64,000 nucleotides of DNA from CAVTND01 sp963735955 (GCA_963735955.1 CAVTND010000012.1:1-64000); one strand, 5' to 3'; shown: positions 26,414 to 35,156, counted from the first letter of the stretch. Program-made: numbers and translations. Notes: generated by a model from the letters alone, not told the origin.

Positions 26414-26695
26414 CTATTCGGGTGCCCTGCTTGCGGTGCGACTGTCCGGGCGAACCCCGTGCGGAAATGCTCGCAGCCCATTAGTCGATTGGAAGTGATC
26501 CACAACGAACACGCGGATTGCAGACGAGAGATTGTCGCTGTTTTTACTCTTAGCAATCGTTGCTATCAGCGCGGAAGCTGAGAGATTTTTTTGACGCGCG
26601 ATCTCACGCAATGCATCCCAGAACTCATTTTCAAGCGATATACTTGTCTTACGTCCGCCGATATAAACAGAGCGCTTGGTTGAGTTTCCGGACAT
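26414..26695 (-). CDS. Ribbon-helix-helix domain protein (RHH_4 type)
   Basis: 93 residues. KRSVYIGGRKTSISLENEFW, DALREIARQKNLSASALIAT and SSAIRVFVVDHFQ give the beta-strand, two helices and typical ending of the RHH_4 DNA-binding family. GAGGG lies just before the ATG. The last ~25 residues (from STNGLRAF) are beyond the domain. Likely a small dimeric repressor; target unknown. Confidence 0.75.
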   Translation of the reverse strand: MSGNSTKRSVYIGGRKTSISLENEFWDALREIARQKNLSASALIATIAKSKNSDNLSSAIRVFVVDHFQSTNGLRAFPHGVRPDSRTASRAPE

Positions 26696-26770
26696 CGGCC
26701 CTCATCAAAAAAGTAATTCGTTGCGGAGAAGCAAAGCCCCCTTGTCCTTCAAACTGAACTGCAGTTTTAC

Positions 26771-26944
26771 CTATTGCGAAATACGGTCAGCAAGTTGATT
26801 AAGAGCGGTTTGTTCTTCGGCGAGACGACGTTTTACGAAGCCTTCCTCTTCAGCAGTCAGAAATGTCTCCAAAATTTTTCGGTATCTTTCGATGTTTGCC
26901 TTGTGCGCGAACAACACGTTATCCCGCGTGTGTAACATCATCAT
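26771..26944 (-). CDS. Small helical protein (57 residues), paralogue of the gene at 4.1 kb
   Basis: Begins MMMLHTRDNVLFAHKANIER with GGGAG six bases upstream of the first ATG. The core ANIERYRKIL...RRLAEEQTAL aligns with ANIDHYRKLL...DLLSEEEKNL of the gene at 4100-4261. Two amphipathic helices predicted. Function unknown, but two similar copies in one window argue for a real family. Confidence 0.6.
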   Translation of the reverse strand: MMMLHTRDNVLFAHKANIERYRKILETFLTAEEEGFVKRRLAEEQTALNQLADRISQ

Positions 26945-27223
26945 TCTCTCCCTCGGGCGCGTGCAAGACGGCGAACCAAGCGTATCTTTTGGCTCGGAAA
27001 TACTGAGCGTGCGTATCGCTGCGCTACACCAACGTATAATAAAGTTCCGTCGTTTGCCCGTGTTGCGGATTTGCAGCTGTGGCGCAAAGTCGCAAGACCA
27101 TTACCGAGGTCATTGACGTATTGGTGCGGACTGCCACATGGCAGCATTGCGAATGCGTTACTGGTGTTACTTCTGGGAGTTAGCTAACGGTGACTATCCT
27201 TTAGGGGTGGCAGCTGACCGACG

Positions 27224-27243
27224 CTCCCGCCTGTGAGCGGGAG
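27224..27243 (+). promoter_or_regulatory. Hairpin that sequesters a ribosome binding site
   Basis: CTCCCGC (27224-27230), six-base loop, GCGGGAG (27237-27243): a perfect stem whose 3' arm is the Shine-Dalgarno sequence of the 27250 gene. Would block initiation when folded. The 300 bases before it (26945-27223) hold nothing I recognise. Confidence 0.4.
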
Positions 27244-27249
27244 GTGCTT

Positions 27250-27432
27250 TTGGCCGAATCGATATTTGAGTGCCGCATTTCGCAACGTGGCGCGAAATGG
27301 CACTGGCAAGTTGTCGTAAATGATCTTGAACACGTGCTCGCATCCGGGGTCGCCGAGAGCAACCTAGCGGCTCGAAACGCGGCCGTTTCGCAGTGTCTCC
27401 AACGCCTGAGCAACCCTTCCGGACCCAATTAA
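27250..27432 (+). CDS. Small protein (about 60 residues), function unknown
   Basis: Start taken at TTG 27250, spaced correctly after GCGGGAG; a GTG at 27244 would sit on the ribosome site itself. The product, FECRISQRGAKWHWQVVVND then SGVAESNLAARNAAVSQCLQ, has the strand-strand-helix rhythm of small single-domain proteins. Not assigned to a family. It is preceded by the hairpin above. Confidence 0.45.
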   Translation: MAESIFECRISQRGAKWHWQVVVNDLEHVLASGVAESNLAARNAAVSQCLQRLSNPSGPN

Positions 27433-27462
27433 ACGGGTTAGATGGAATTGTTTCGTCGCTAA

Positions 27463-27477
27463 ATGTCCGCTTTGGGT
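27463..27477. repeat. Half of a class A palindromic unit
   Basis: ATGTCCGCTTTGGGT, then unrelated bases. The other half is missing; the IS30 fragment starts at the break. Confidence 0.7.
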
Positions 27478-27968
27478 AGCCGGCTCAACCGATCGATGCA
27501 ACACAGGCGTTAAATCTCTCTGCCGGGGTTTCGAATCCCAGGGTCTCCCGTGGTCGTTCGTTGAGCTGGCGTGCCACTTTATTCAGATGGGCTTGCGAAT
27601 GCACCGACAGGTCAGTTCCTTTTGGAAAGTACTGTCTCAACAGACCGTTGGTGTTCTCATTCGACCCACGCTGCCACGGGCTTTGCGGATCGCAGAAGTA
27701 AACGTCGATGTCGGTCGCCAACGTGAAGCGTCGATGATCCGTAAGCGCTTTGCCCCGGTCCCAGGTCAGCGACTTATACAGCTCATTCGGTAGCTTTTTC
27801 GCCTGCTTGATGAGCGCGGCGATGACCGTCTGGGTGTCCTTATTGGCGACCTTCGCTAGCATCACATAACGCGTGTGGCGTTCGACCAAGGTCGCGATGT
27901 AGCTGTTCTTCGAACCTGACAGGAGATCGCCCTCCCAATGACCCGGCACCGCCCGATCCCCGATTGGA
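27478..27968 (-). mobile_element. IS30-family insertion sequence fragment
   Basis: Begins at a broken palindromic unit and ends where transposase homology stops, near 27965. Only the catalytic half of the element survives; no matching terminal repeat was found on the right. Confidence 0.7.
27485..27966 (-). pseudogene. IS30-family transposase, catalytic domain only
   Basis: Reads GDRAVPGHWEGDLLSGSKNS, then LVERHTRYVML, LTWDRGKAL and QRGSNENTNGLLRQYFPKG: the DDE triad (D in EGDLL, D in TWDRG, E in SNENTNG) is present. Ends in ERPRETLGFETPAERFN, typical of IS30. The N-terminal helix-turn-helix (about half the family length) is missing upstream of 27966, so it cannot bind its ends and is presumed inactive. 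Confidence 0.85.
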
Positions 27969-28128
27969 AAACTAGAGACTCCTGCGACAATGAATTGGAC
28001 GTAGATGACAGTGCGGAATTCCGTTTGTGCCCATCACGAAGATTTTCATAGACAATATCATTTATCTAAGCTTCGAGACTGATTGGGCATTAGTCGCTAC
28101 GCCCGAACATCCGCACGGAAGCAACACC

Positions 28129-28590
28129 ATGGCTGAGCGCCGCATCGAAACAGATATCGAGATCAATGCCCCCGGTTCGCGGGTTTGGGCGCTTCTGACT
28201 GATTTTGCGCTGATGCCATCCTGGAATCCGTTTATCAAATCCATTTCGGGGAATCTGGCGCAAGGCGCTCGGCTCGCCGTTCACATCGTACCGCCCGGCT
28301 CATCTGGGATGCATTTTAAGCCGACCGTCCTTTCAGTCCGGCCTGAGCAGGAATTGCGTTGGTTGGGCCACCTGCTCGTGCCCGGCATATTTGATGGCGA
28401 GCACTACTTTGTGCTCGAACCCATCGGGGAGAAACAAACACGCCTAACCCACGGCGAAAAATTCTCTGGCCTTCTGGTCGGTCTCTTGGGTAGCACGCTA
28501 GCCGCGACGAGTGCGGGCTTCAAAGCCATGAACACGGCTCTGAAACAAAAAGCTGAAAGGGATGAAAGGTCCGAAACCCAGAGGGCCTAA
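28129..28590 (+). CDS. SRPBCC (polyketide cyclase/START-like) family protein
   Basis: 153 residues from the ATG at 28129 (GGAAG upstream); an earlier in-frame start at 28027 adds a non-family stretch. RRIETDIEINAPGSRVWALL and TDFALMPSWNPFIKSISG mark the first strand and helix of the fold; YFVLEPIGEKQTRLTHGEKF and the long C-terminal helix follow. A helix-grip fold that binds hydrophobic ligands; substrate unknown. Cytoplasmic. Confidence 0.8.
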   Translation: MAERRIETDIEINAPGSRVWALLTDFALMPSWNPFIKSISGNLAQGARLAVHIVPPGSSGMHFKPTVLSVRPEQELRWLGHLLVPGIFDGEHYFVLEPIGEKQTRLTHGEKFSGLLVGLLGSTLAATSAGFKAMNTALKQKAERDERSETQRA

Positions 28591-28631
28591 AGGCGGGTAC
28601 TAGTTGGCCGGACGTCGGCGCTCTGCGGCCA

Positions 28632-28702
28632 ATGTCCGCTTTGGGTCACTAGTGGACATGGCGACGAGTCGATGCGTTGCCCGCTATGGCCCTGAGCGGA
28701 CA
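28632..28702. repeat. Palindromic cassette, A and degenerate C
   Basis: A with stem change (loop GGGTCACT, then AGTGGACAT) and a worn C (GCCCGCTATGGCCCTGAG). In the 273-base gap 28591-28863. Confidence 0.75.
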
Positions 28703-28863
28703 TACAATTGCTATCGATCCCTTGATGAAAGGTCAGAACCCAACGTTATTCCCGCATATTCGCGCATGGCTGCTCTGAGACTGACCATTATTGCCACGAT
28801 GCGACCGGTACGTCACAAGGCCGCCCCAAGAAGTTTGTCTGCATCGCCAATGGAGGCAGGAAT

Positions 28864-29247
28864 ATGAGAACGACATGGCTCATTGCGCTTTCGATAGTCG
28901 CAGGCATCGCCTTAGGCGCCGGCTTGGTCGAGGTCCTACATGCACAGGGCAAGCCGCAAGCCTATGTCGTTGGCGAGATCAACGTCATTGACCCGGAGGG
29001 CTTCGCGAAAGAATTTAGCCCGTTGGCACGCAAAGCACTTGCTGAGGCGCCTGGCTACCGCGCGCTCGTGCTCGGCGGCAAAACCATCGCAATCGAGGGT
29101 CCGTCGCCGAAAACCCGCGTCGTCATCAACGTATTCGACAATCTCGATGCCGCAGTGCAGGCCTATAATTCACCTGACTTCAAGGCGGCAAAGAAAATCG
29201 GAGACAAATATGCGACCTTCCACACCTACGCCGTCGAAGGCCGATGA
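28864..29247 (+). CDS. DUF1330 family protein with N-terminal signal/anchor
   Basis: 127 residues: hydrophobic signal MRTTWLIALSIVAGIALGAG, then AYVVGEINVIDPEGFAKEFS, APGYRALVLGGKTIAIEG and RVVINVFDNLDAAVQAYNSP, the DUF1330 pattern. GGAGGCAGG precedes the ATG. Unlike the cytoplasmic paralogue at 9268 it is exported or anchored. Activity unknown. Confidence 0.85.
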   Translation: MRTTWLIALSIVAGIALGAGLVEVLHAQGKPQAYVVGEINVIDPEGFAKEFSPLARKALAEAPGYRALVLGGKTIAIEGPSPKTRVVINVFDNLDAAVQAYNSPDFKAAKKIGDKYATFHTYAVEGR

Positions 29248-29334
29248 GCATACCCGAAACGGCTCTTGAAGGTTCGTTCGGTCCTATGAGGTCTTTCAGG
29301 ACTACATCGTGACGACTAAGCGGGGCGGCGGCAA

Positions 29335-29693
29335 ATGAGTATGCTCGAGACAGTGATAGTTAAGCTGTTTCCGCTCCTCATGTTCCTCGGGCTAATATCG
29401 CCATTGGTCGCGTTTTTGTCCGCATTTGTTTTTTACTTCCGCCATCGTGACCGTGTCGAACCCGAACGTCGTGTCCCGGGCATTGCGTATGTCTTGGCCG
29501 TGATTATTTGCGGGTCATTGCAGGTTATTTTGGCTTGATTTCCGGAATCAATCTGGCTTGTAACTCTCCGACTTCGAGCAATCTTTGCGGTTTATGGGGC
29601 TTCTTCGTTACTGGGCCGCTCACAATGGCTCTGGCAATTTTCCTTGTCGGGTGGTCGCTCTCTCTAGTGCGACCTGCGTCGCAACAACAATAG
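29335..29693 (+). pseudogene. Small three-span membrane protein split by a frameshift
   Basis: Frame one encodes MLETVIVKLFPLLMFLGLIS, a second span and RVPGIAYVLAVIIC, then stops at 29538. Frame two continues the logic: VIAGYFGLISGINLAC, NLCGLWGFFVTGPLTMALAI, LVGWSLSLVRP. Restoring one base near 29511 (TGC G-CG GTC) joins them into a ~119-residue protein. Either a real mutation or a sequence error. Function unknown. Confidence 0.6.
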
Positions 29694-29718
29694 GAATTAT
29701 TTGACTGAGCAACCGATC

Positions 29719-29836
29719 ATGCCCGCTTTGGGTCATAAGCAGACATTTCGCAGCGCAAACGTCATGTCCGCTTTACCCCCAATAGCGGACATTCTTGGAG
29801 GCAAGTGGCACGTCTGCTTTGTGCCAATAGCGGACA
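29719..29836. repeat. Palindromic cassette, A, B/C hybrid, C
   Basis: Middle unit has a B-type loop start (TTTACCCCC) with a C-type end (AATAGCGGACAT), suggesting recombination between classes. Ends nine bases before the kinase stop. Confidence 0.85.
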
Positions 29837-29845
29837 TTGGGACGA

Positions 29846-32800
29846 CTACGCGCGTTCAGGGAGTAGCGCGGCGGTACGCGGCAAAATCACCCTAATTTCG
29901 GTGAACTCGCCCGGCCGCGTGTCGACCTCGATTGAGCCACCGTGCTGGTTGACAACGATGTCGTGGCTGATGGAAAGCCCAAGCCCAGTGCCTTCTCCAG
30001 TTGGCTTGGTCGTAAAGAAGGGATTGAACATCTTTTCTTTCACGTCAGGTGGAATGCCGGTGCCGTTGTCGCGGATCCGGATCTCCACGCGGTCACCAAG
30101 GCTTTTGGTCAATGCGGCAAGAGTTGGCGTGTAATCCCCGCCATTCGTTTCCGCTTTGCGCTGGATTGCTGCATAGAAACCGTTTGAGATCAGGTTTAGA
30201 AGAGCCCGCGTGATGTCTTGCGGAAAGATATCGGCTTCGCCAGCAGACGGATCGAACGACCGCTCCAAGGTGATATCAAAACCCCGCTTCTCGGCCCGCG
30301 CCCCATGCCAAGCAAGATTGAGGCTTTCCTCGACGAGCGCGTTGATATCGACGGGCCGGTGTTCTCCTGAACCCTGACGCGAGTGCAGCAGCATGTTCTT
30401 GACGATGGCATCTGCACGCTTGCCGTGCTGCACGACCTTATCGAGATTGCCCCGTAATGTGTCCATCAGTTCGGCGATCTCACTGCGCCGGTTTTCGTTG
30501 AGACTCACATCCACAAGCGCTTCCTTTAATTCATCCAGCAGTTCGGCGGAGACCACGGAGAAATTATTAACGAAATTGAGCGGGTTCTTGATCTCGTGGG
30601 CGATGCCAGCAGTCAGTTGACCGAGCGAGGCCAGCTTCTCGGTCTGGACCAACCGATCCTGTGTGGTGCGCAGATCCTCTAGCGATTTCGCTAGTTCGCG
30701 GGTACGGGCCTCAACGCTTTCGAACAGGCGCACGTTCTCGATCGCAATCGCGGCCTGGTCGGCAAATGTTGTAACCAACTCGATCTGTTTGTCGGTAAAA
30801 GGACGTACTTCGGTGCGCGTAAGGGTCAAAACGCCGACGGGCACGCCCTCGCGCAGCATTGGAACGCCAAGCATCGTACGGAACCCACCCAGTCTCTGCG
30901 CCTCTTTCCAGTTGTAATCCGGATCCGCTTGAACATCGGGAATATGGATAACCTTGCCCTCTAGCAGAGCGCGCCCCGTGCCAGTTTCGCGTCCCGGCTC
31001 GACTGGCCGATCCTTCACGTACTCCACAAAGGCAGCCGGAAAACCGTGGGATACAGAGCGATAGAAAGTGTCGCCTTTACGCTGCGTAATAGTGCCCTGG
31101 TTGGCTTCGCAAAGCCGGGCAGCAGACTGCAAAAGAGTATCGAGAACCGTTCGCAGATCGAAGGTCGAGCGACTGATAACTTTAAGCACGTCGGCGGTCG
31201 CGGTCTGCTGCTGAAGCAACTCGCGCAGCTCGCTAAGCAGGCGCGCGTTCTCGATGGCGATCACGGCCTGCGCGGCGAAATTACTGACAAGTTCGATCTG
31301 TTTATCAGAAAAAGTGCTGATTTCCTGGCGGTAGATGACGACTGCGCCGATCAGATTTCCATCCCTAAGCATTGGTACCGCAAGCATAGAACGAAAGCCC
31401 CCGAGTTCCACTGCGGTCACGTATCTCGGCTGGCGCTCGATATAGGCTTGCTCAGCGGTTACGTCTGGAACGTGGACCGCCTTTTTGCTTTCCACTATAC
31501 GGCTAAGAAGGCTTCCCGGTTCGGGGTGAACTACGGGGTCGCGCATTCGTACCTCAGCAAACGCGGGCGGCACGTTATGCATTGCGGTCGCGCGGAAGGC
31601 GTCGCCCTCACAAAGATAAAGATTGCCGAATTTTGCAGCGCAAAGCCGAGTCGCGTTTTCCAGCACGGCCTCAAACACCGGTTGTAACTCGCCGGTGGAA
31701 CTGGAGATAACGCGCAAGACTTCCGACGTCGCCGTCTGCTGCTGTAGGGATTCCGTAAGATCGTCGGTGCGCTGGCGCAGCTCATTGAGCAGCCGCGTGT
31801 TCTCGATAGCGATGACGGCCTGGGCAGCGAAGTTCTTAACAAGCTCGATCTGCTTGGCGGTGAAGGGGCGCACCTCCTGCCGGTAGATGGACATTGAACC
31901 GACCAGGTCGTCTTCCTTCAGCATCGGAACGCTCAGCAGTGTGCGAGCGCCGGCAAGATCGGCGAGTTCGACGACGGCCTGGTTGCCCTCAAGATATGGT
32001 TTTTGGGTCCTGATATCCTCGATGTGCGCGATCTGTTTGGTCCGGGCGACATGAGCAAGACCGCTTTCCGGATGCGGATGAAGTATCTGTCCCAAGCGCA
32101 TCCTGAATTGCGGCGGCGGATTGTGGAGCGCGACGCTGCGAAAGGCGTTGTTCTCAAATAAATTCAGAGTGCCGAACTTGGCCTGGCAAATTTGCGTGGC
32201 GCTCGCAAGGATCGCCTCGAATACTGGCTCCAGATTGCCCGGCGATGCACTGATGACCTTGAGCACGTCAGCGGTGGCGGTCTGCTGCTGGAGAAATTCG
32301 CGCAGTTCGTTGAGCAGCCGCGTGTTCTCGATGGCGATCACCGCTTGGTCGGCAAAGGTCTTCAACAATTGAATCTGTCGGTCGGAAAACGGTGCGGCTT
32401 CAGCTTTGGCGGCTGTAAGCGCACCAACAGGTATTCCCTCACGTAGAAGCGGAACTGCAAGCACGGCCCGCCATCCCCCAGCTAGTGCTAATTCGTGCGA
32501 ATACTCCGGGTCCTCGAGCACGTCGGGAACGTGGACGATTTTGCGGTCCAAGATGGCGCGGCCGCCAAGGTGTGAGCGCTCGGGTCGTCTTAACTGCTGC
32601 ATCTCGTTTAGGTGAACCGTCGCGGCGGGTGTGAAGTTGTTGGTAGCTGCAATTCGCAAACGATCGCCGTCGTATAAATAGACAACACCGAAAATGGCTC
32701 CGCATAGACGCGAAGCACTTTGGACAATCGCATCAAACACCGGTTGGGCGTCAGCCGGTGACAGCCGGATGATGCGTAGCACTTCACTCGTCGCTACCTG

Positions 32801-32959
32801 TTGCTGAAGTGCATCGTCGAGCTCACGGGTGCGGCGATCTAGTTGTTCGCGCAGGTCGGCGACGCCGGTACCCACTTTGCGGAGCTTGGACCTAGCGGCA
32901 CGGCGCCGTTGTTTCGCCGTTTTCGCCGGGTGGCCACCTTCTCTAATACGCCGTCCCAT
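29846..32959 (-). CDS. Multi-GAF sensor histidine kinase
   Basis: 1037 residues from the ATG at 32959 (GAGGG six bases upstream); the open frame further up is translated palindrome. After a basic N-terminus and coiled coil (LREQLDRRTRELDDALQQQV) come four GAF domains, each introduced by a QQQ(V/T)AT(S/A)(E/D)VL linker. The kinase core has the H-box GIAHEIKNPLNFVNNFSVVS, N-box LLNLISNGFYAAIQR, and G-boxes DNGTGIPPDVKEKMF and GEGTGLGLSISHDI. No membrane spans: a soluble sensor, probably of redox or small ligands. No response regulator adjacent. Confidence 0.9.
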   Translation of the reverse strand: MGRRIREGGHPAKTAKQRRRAARSKLRKVGTGVADLREQLDRRTRELDDALQQQVATSEVLRIIRLSPADAQPVFDAIVQSASRLCGAIFGVVYLYDGDRLRIAATNNFTPAATVHLNEMQQLRRPERSHLGGRAILDRKIVHVPDVLEDPEYSHELALAGGWRAVLAVPLLREGIPVGALTAAKAEAAPFSDRQIQLLKTFADQAVIAIENTRLLNELREFLQQQTATADVLKVISASPGNLEPVFEAILASATQICQAKFGTLNLFENNAFRSVALHNPPPQFRMRLGQILHPHPESGLAHVARTKQIAHIEDIRTQKPYLEGNQAVVELADLAGARTLLSVPMLKEDDLVGSMSIYRQEVRPFTAKQIELVKNFAAQAVIAIENTRLLNELRQRTDDLTESLQQQTATSEVLRVISSSTGELQPVFEAVLENATRLCAAKFGNLYLCEGDAFRATAMHNVPPAFAEVRMRDPVVHPEPGSLLSRIVESKKAVHVPDVTAEQAYIERQPRYVTAVELGGFRSMLAVPMLRDGNLIGAVVIYRQEISTFSDKQIELVSNFAAQAVIAIENARLLSELRELLQQQTATADVLKVISRSTFDLRTVLDTLLQSAARLCEANQGTITQRKGDTFYRSVSHGFPAAFVEYVKDRPVEPGRETGTGRALLEGKVIHIPDVQADPDYNWKEAQRLGGFRTMLGVPMLREGVPVGVLTLTRTEVRPFTDKQIELVTTFADQAAIAIENVRLFESVEARTRELAKSLEDLRTTQDRLVQTEKLASLGQLTAGIAHEIKNPLNFVNNFSVVSAELLDELKEALVDVSLNENRRSEIAELMDTLRGNLDKVVQHGKRADAIVKNMLLHSRQGSGEHRPVDINALVEESLNLAWHGARAEKRGFDITLERSFDPSAGEADIFPQDITRALLNLISNGFYAAIQRKAETNGGDYTPTLAALTKSLGDRVEIRIRDNGTGIPPDVKEKMFNPFFTTKPTGEGTGLGLSISHDIVVNQHGGSIEVDTRPGEFTEIRVILPRTAALLPERA

Positions 32960-33019
32960 GTCGCCCTCTAGGCGGTCGCTACATGGGTCCAATTTTACGT
33001 AAGTTCCGACCGTCCTGCC

Positions 33020-33047
33020 ATGTCCGCTTTGTGCCAATAGCGGACAT
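33020..33047. repeat. Single palindromic unit, class C
   Basis: Stem ATGTCCGCT/AGCGGACAT, loop TTGTGCCAAT, upstream of the kinase start. Confidence 0.88.
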
Positions 33048-33070
33048 TCGGGAATTGGTCTGTGCAAACA

Positions 33071-33092
33071 GAAAGACCGCCTCACGGCGGCC
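33071..33092 (-). terminator. Rho-independent terminator of the DUF3606 gene
   Basis: On the minus strand GGCCGCC, loop GTGA, GGCGGTC, followed by TTTCTGTTT, about 30 bases after the stop at 33125. One mismatched pair in the stem. Confidence 0.5.
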
Positions 33093-33124
33093 TCTCCGAA
33101 AATCCATCGGGTGCTGTTTAACGA

Positions 33125-33304
33125 CTACATTTTATCCAGCGCGGCATAGACTTTCTTTCGACTGTTGCCGACGCGCTTGATCACGCTGCGCACCGTGTCT
33201 GCGCTCACGCCATATTTCCTGGCCACATAGTAAACTTCGGACCGCTGGCTTCCCGATACGCGACTGCGGTCTGCTTTGCCCCTCTTCTGCTTGCTGTCGG
33301 CCAT
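33125..33304 (-). CDS. DUF3606 family protein
   Basis: 59 residues from the ATG at 33304, with GGGAG upstream (a longer open frame to 33409 lacks one). MADSKQKRGKADRSRVSGSQ, then EVYYVARKYGVSADTVRSVI and KRVGNSRKKV: the short HTH-like DUF3606 domain, common in rhizobia. Basic, cytoplasmic, possibly nucleic-acid binding; function unproven. Confidence 0.8.
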   Translation of the reverse strand: MADSKQKRGKADRSRVSGSQRSEVYYVARKYGVSADTVRSVIKRVGNSRKKVYAALDKM

Positions 33305-33426
33305 TAAACTCTCCCTCTCTGTATCGCTCCCGACTTCGTGACGATTTGACTTACCGCAAGCTCCATCCGCAAAGAGCGAATTATATATTAAGATCGCTTG
33401 TGTCCTCAAACAAGTGGAGCGTAGTC

Positions 33427-33537
33427 ATGAGCGTTTTCGGAAGCATCATGAATGCGATTTTCGGTCACGGGTCGGCGCAAGCGAGGAACGGTATTAGGCT
33501 CCGAGATCGTGAGGACGCCATGTTTGGATGGGATTAA
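33427..33537 (+). pseudogene. Truncated DUF3597 protein gene
   Basis: 36 codons: MSVFGSIMNAIFGHGSAQAR is the well-conserved N-terminus of DUF3597 (a LysM-like helical protein of about 130 residues), but the rest, including the C-terminal domain, is gone and the frame closes at FGWD. GGAG lies eight bases before the ATG. A 5' relic. Confidence 0.55.
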
Positions 33538-33606
33538 GGCCTGGGGCTCCGGCGGGGCTGCAATTTTTTCATTACAGGTGCATCCAACTCTAGCAAGGAG
33601 GTCCGC

Positions 33607-34026
33607 ATGAAAGTCAAAGAAGCAATGCATAAGGGCGTCGACTGGGTCGGCCCGGATACCCCTGTCACCGAGCTTGCCAAATTGATGTGCACACACAACA
33701 TCGGCGCTATCCCGATTGGCGAGAATGACCGATTGATCGGCATGGTCACCGACCGTGACATCGTTTGCAAAGGTTTGGTGCAGGATAGTTTTGACGTGAG
33801 CAGCACGACTGCACGAGACGTGATGACGCCGGGCATCCATTGCTGCCGGGAGGACGACGATCTCGCCAAGGCGGTGCGACACATGGAGATGCTTGAGATC
33901 CGCAGACTGCCGGTGATCAATAAAGGCAAGCGGATGGTCGGCATGCTTGCGCTAGGCGATGTCAGTGGTTTGGCGCCTAACGATTTACTGTCGGAGTACG
34001 TCAAGAGCGTCTCGGCTCACCACTGA
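33607..34026 (+). CDS. CBS-domain pair protein
   Basis: 139 residues, two CBS motifs: VKEAMHKGVDWVGPDTPVTE through GENDRLIGMVTDRDIVCKGL, and ARDVMTPGIHCCREDDDLAK through RLPVINKGKRMVGMLALGDV. A very strong AAGGAGG precedes the ATG. CBS pairs bind adenosine nucleotides and regulate enzymes or channels; as a stand-alone protein its partner is unknown. Cytoplasmic. Confidence 0.88.
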   Translation: MKVKEAMHKGVDWVGPDTPVTELAKLMCTHNIGAIPIGENDRLIGMVTDRDIVCKGLVQDSFDVSSTTARDVMTPGIHCCREDDDLAKAVRHMEMLEIRRLPVINKGKRMVGMLALGDVSGLAPNDLLSEYVKSVSAHH

Positions 34027-34040
34027 CTATCCGATCGCCG

Positions 34041-34158
34041 ATGTTGGTTCAGGGTCATAAGCCGACATTGCGACAAGTCCGCGCGATGTCCGCTTTAATC
34101 CCGAAGCGGACATTCGCGGCTAAGGTTGGAATGTCCGCTAAGTGCCAATAGCGGACAT
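34041..34158. repeat. Palindromic cassette, degenerate A, then B-C
   Basis: A worn (ATGTTGGTTCAGGGTCATAA), B shortened, C perfect. Ends eight bases before the stop of the minus-strand gene at 34167. Confidence 0.85.
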
Positions 34159-34166
34159 ACCACCAG

Positions 34167-35156
34167 TCATTCAATTACCTCATCGGCTAGCTGCAAGAAC
34201 GAGTCACGAAGCGACAGACCCAACGCCTTGGCTGACTTGAGATTGATGACGAGTTCAAACTTGTTCGGCGACTGCGCGGGCAAATTGGCCGGCGATTCGC
34301 CCTTGAGGATGCGATCAACGTAGGAACTTGAACGCCGGAAGATATCGGCGGTATCAGGCCCATAAGACATCAGACTGCCCTCGACGACGAATTGCCTGTA
34401 GGGAGAAATGATCGGCAACCGATGCTGAACAGCCGCTTTCAAGATCGCTCCACGCGCAGTAAGGATGTATGGATCCCCCGGGGTGATCAAACCGCTGCCT
34501 GATTCACGCCCCAACTTGGCAACTGCCAATTCGACTTCATCAACGCTCCGCACATGCACGGCTTCGACCTCGACCGAGGTTTTCTGCGGCAATGCCTTAA
34601 ATGACCGAAGGTAGACGTCATAGTAGGGAGCGGTAACCGGGTTAAACATCAATGCAACTCGCGATAGATTGGGCTTTACGTCGGCGAGCAGGGTTATCCA
34701 CTTCCCCACTATTTCGGGCTCGATAAATGAGAACCCGGTGATATTTCCTCCAGGATGCGCAAGGCTCGAGATGAATCCCTGACCGACTGGATCATTCACA
34801 ACCACGAACACGATTGGAATGGTGTTTGTTGCCGGTCGCAGTGCAGCTATCACCGGAGTGGTATTTCCGACAATGACGTCTGGTGCCAGCTTGATCAGCT
34901 CCGCAACATGCTTTTTGATCACCTCCGGTTTACTCCCGGCAAACCGATATTCCACTTGGACGTTGCGCCCTTCGATCCAACCCAAATCGCGCATACCCAG
35001 CCGGAATGCCTTGACGCGGTTTTTTGCTTCGGGGTCATTTTCCGCGAGGCCGAGCAGCACGCTGACTCGCTGCATCGGTTGCGACCCTTGTGCCCATGCA
35101 AAGCATGGCCACGCCGCCGCACCACCGAGAAAGGTAATGAAATCGCGCCGCCGCAT
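34167..35156 (-). CDS. ABC transporter substrate-binding protein (PF04392 type), Tat signal
   Basis: 329 residues. Signal MRRRDFITFLGGAAAWPCFA with twin arginines; then MQRVSVLLGLAENDPEAKNR, GMRDLGWIEGRNVQVEYRFA, APDVIVGNTTPVIAALRPAT, AHPGGNITGFSFIEPEIVGK and the C-terminal SAKALGLSLRDSFLQLADEV. GGGGGAC lies five bases before the ATG. Periplasmic, ligand unknown, no transporter partner nearby. It is the second intact member of a family that also has three relics in the window. Confidence 0.88.
   Translation of the reverse strand: MRRRDFITFLGGAAAWPCFAWAQGSQPMQRVSVLLGLAENDPEAKNRVKAFRLGMRDLGWIEGRNVQVEYRFAGSKPEVIKKHVAELIKLAPDVIVGNTTPVIAALRPATNTIPIVFVVVNDPVGQGFISSLAHPGGNITGFSFIEPEIVGKWITLLADVKPNLSRVALMFNPVTAPYYDVYLRSFKALPQKTSVEVEAVHVRSVDEVELAVAKLGRESGSGLITPGDPYILTARGAILKAAVQHRLPIISPYRQFVVEGSLMSYGPDTADIFRRSSSYVDRILKGESPANLPAQSPNKFELVINLKSAKALGLSLRDSFLQLADEVIE

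Noticed and set aside
27520..27550. tRNA-like GGTTTCGAATCCC box
   Set aside because: It lies within the IS30 transposase coding sequence (GFETPAERF) and no acceptor or anticodon arms can be drawn.
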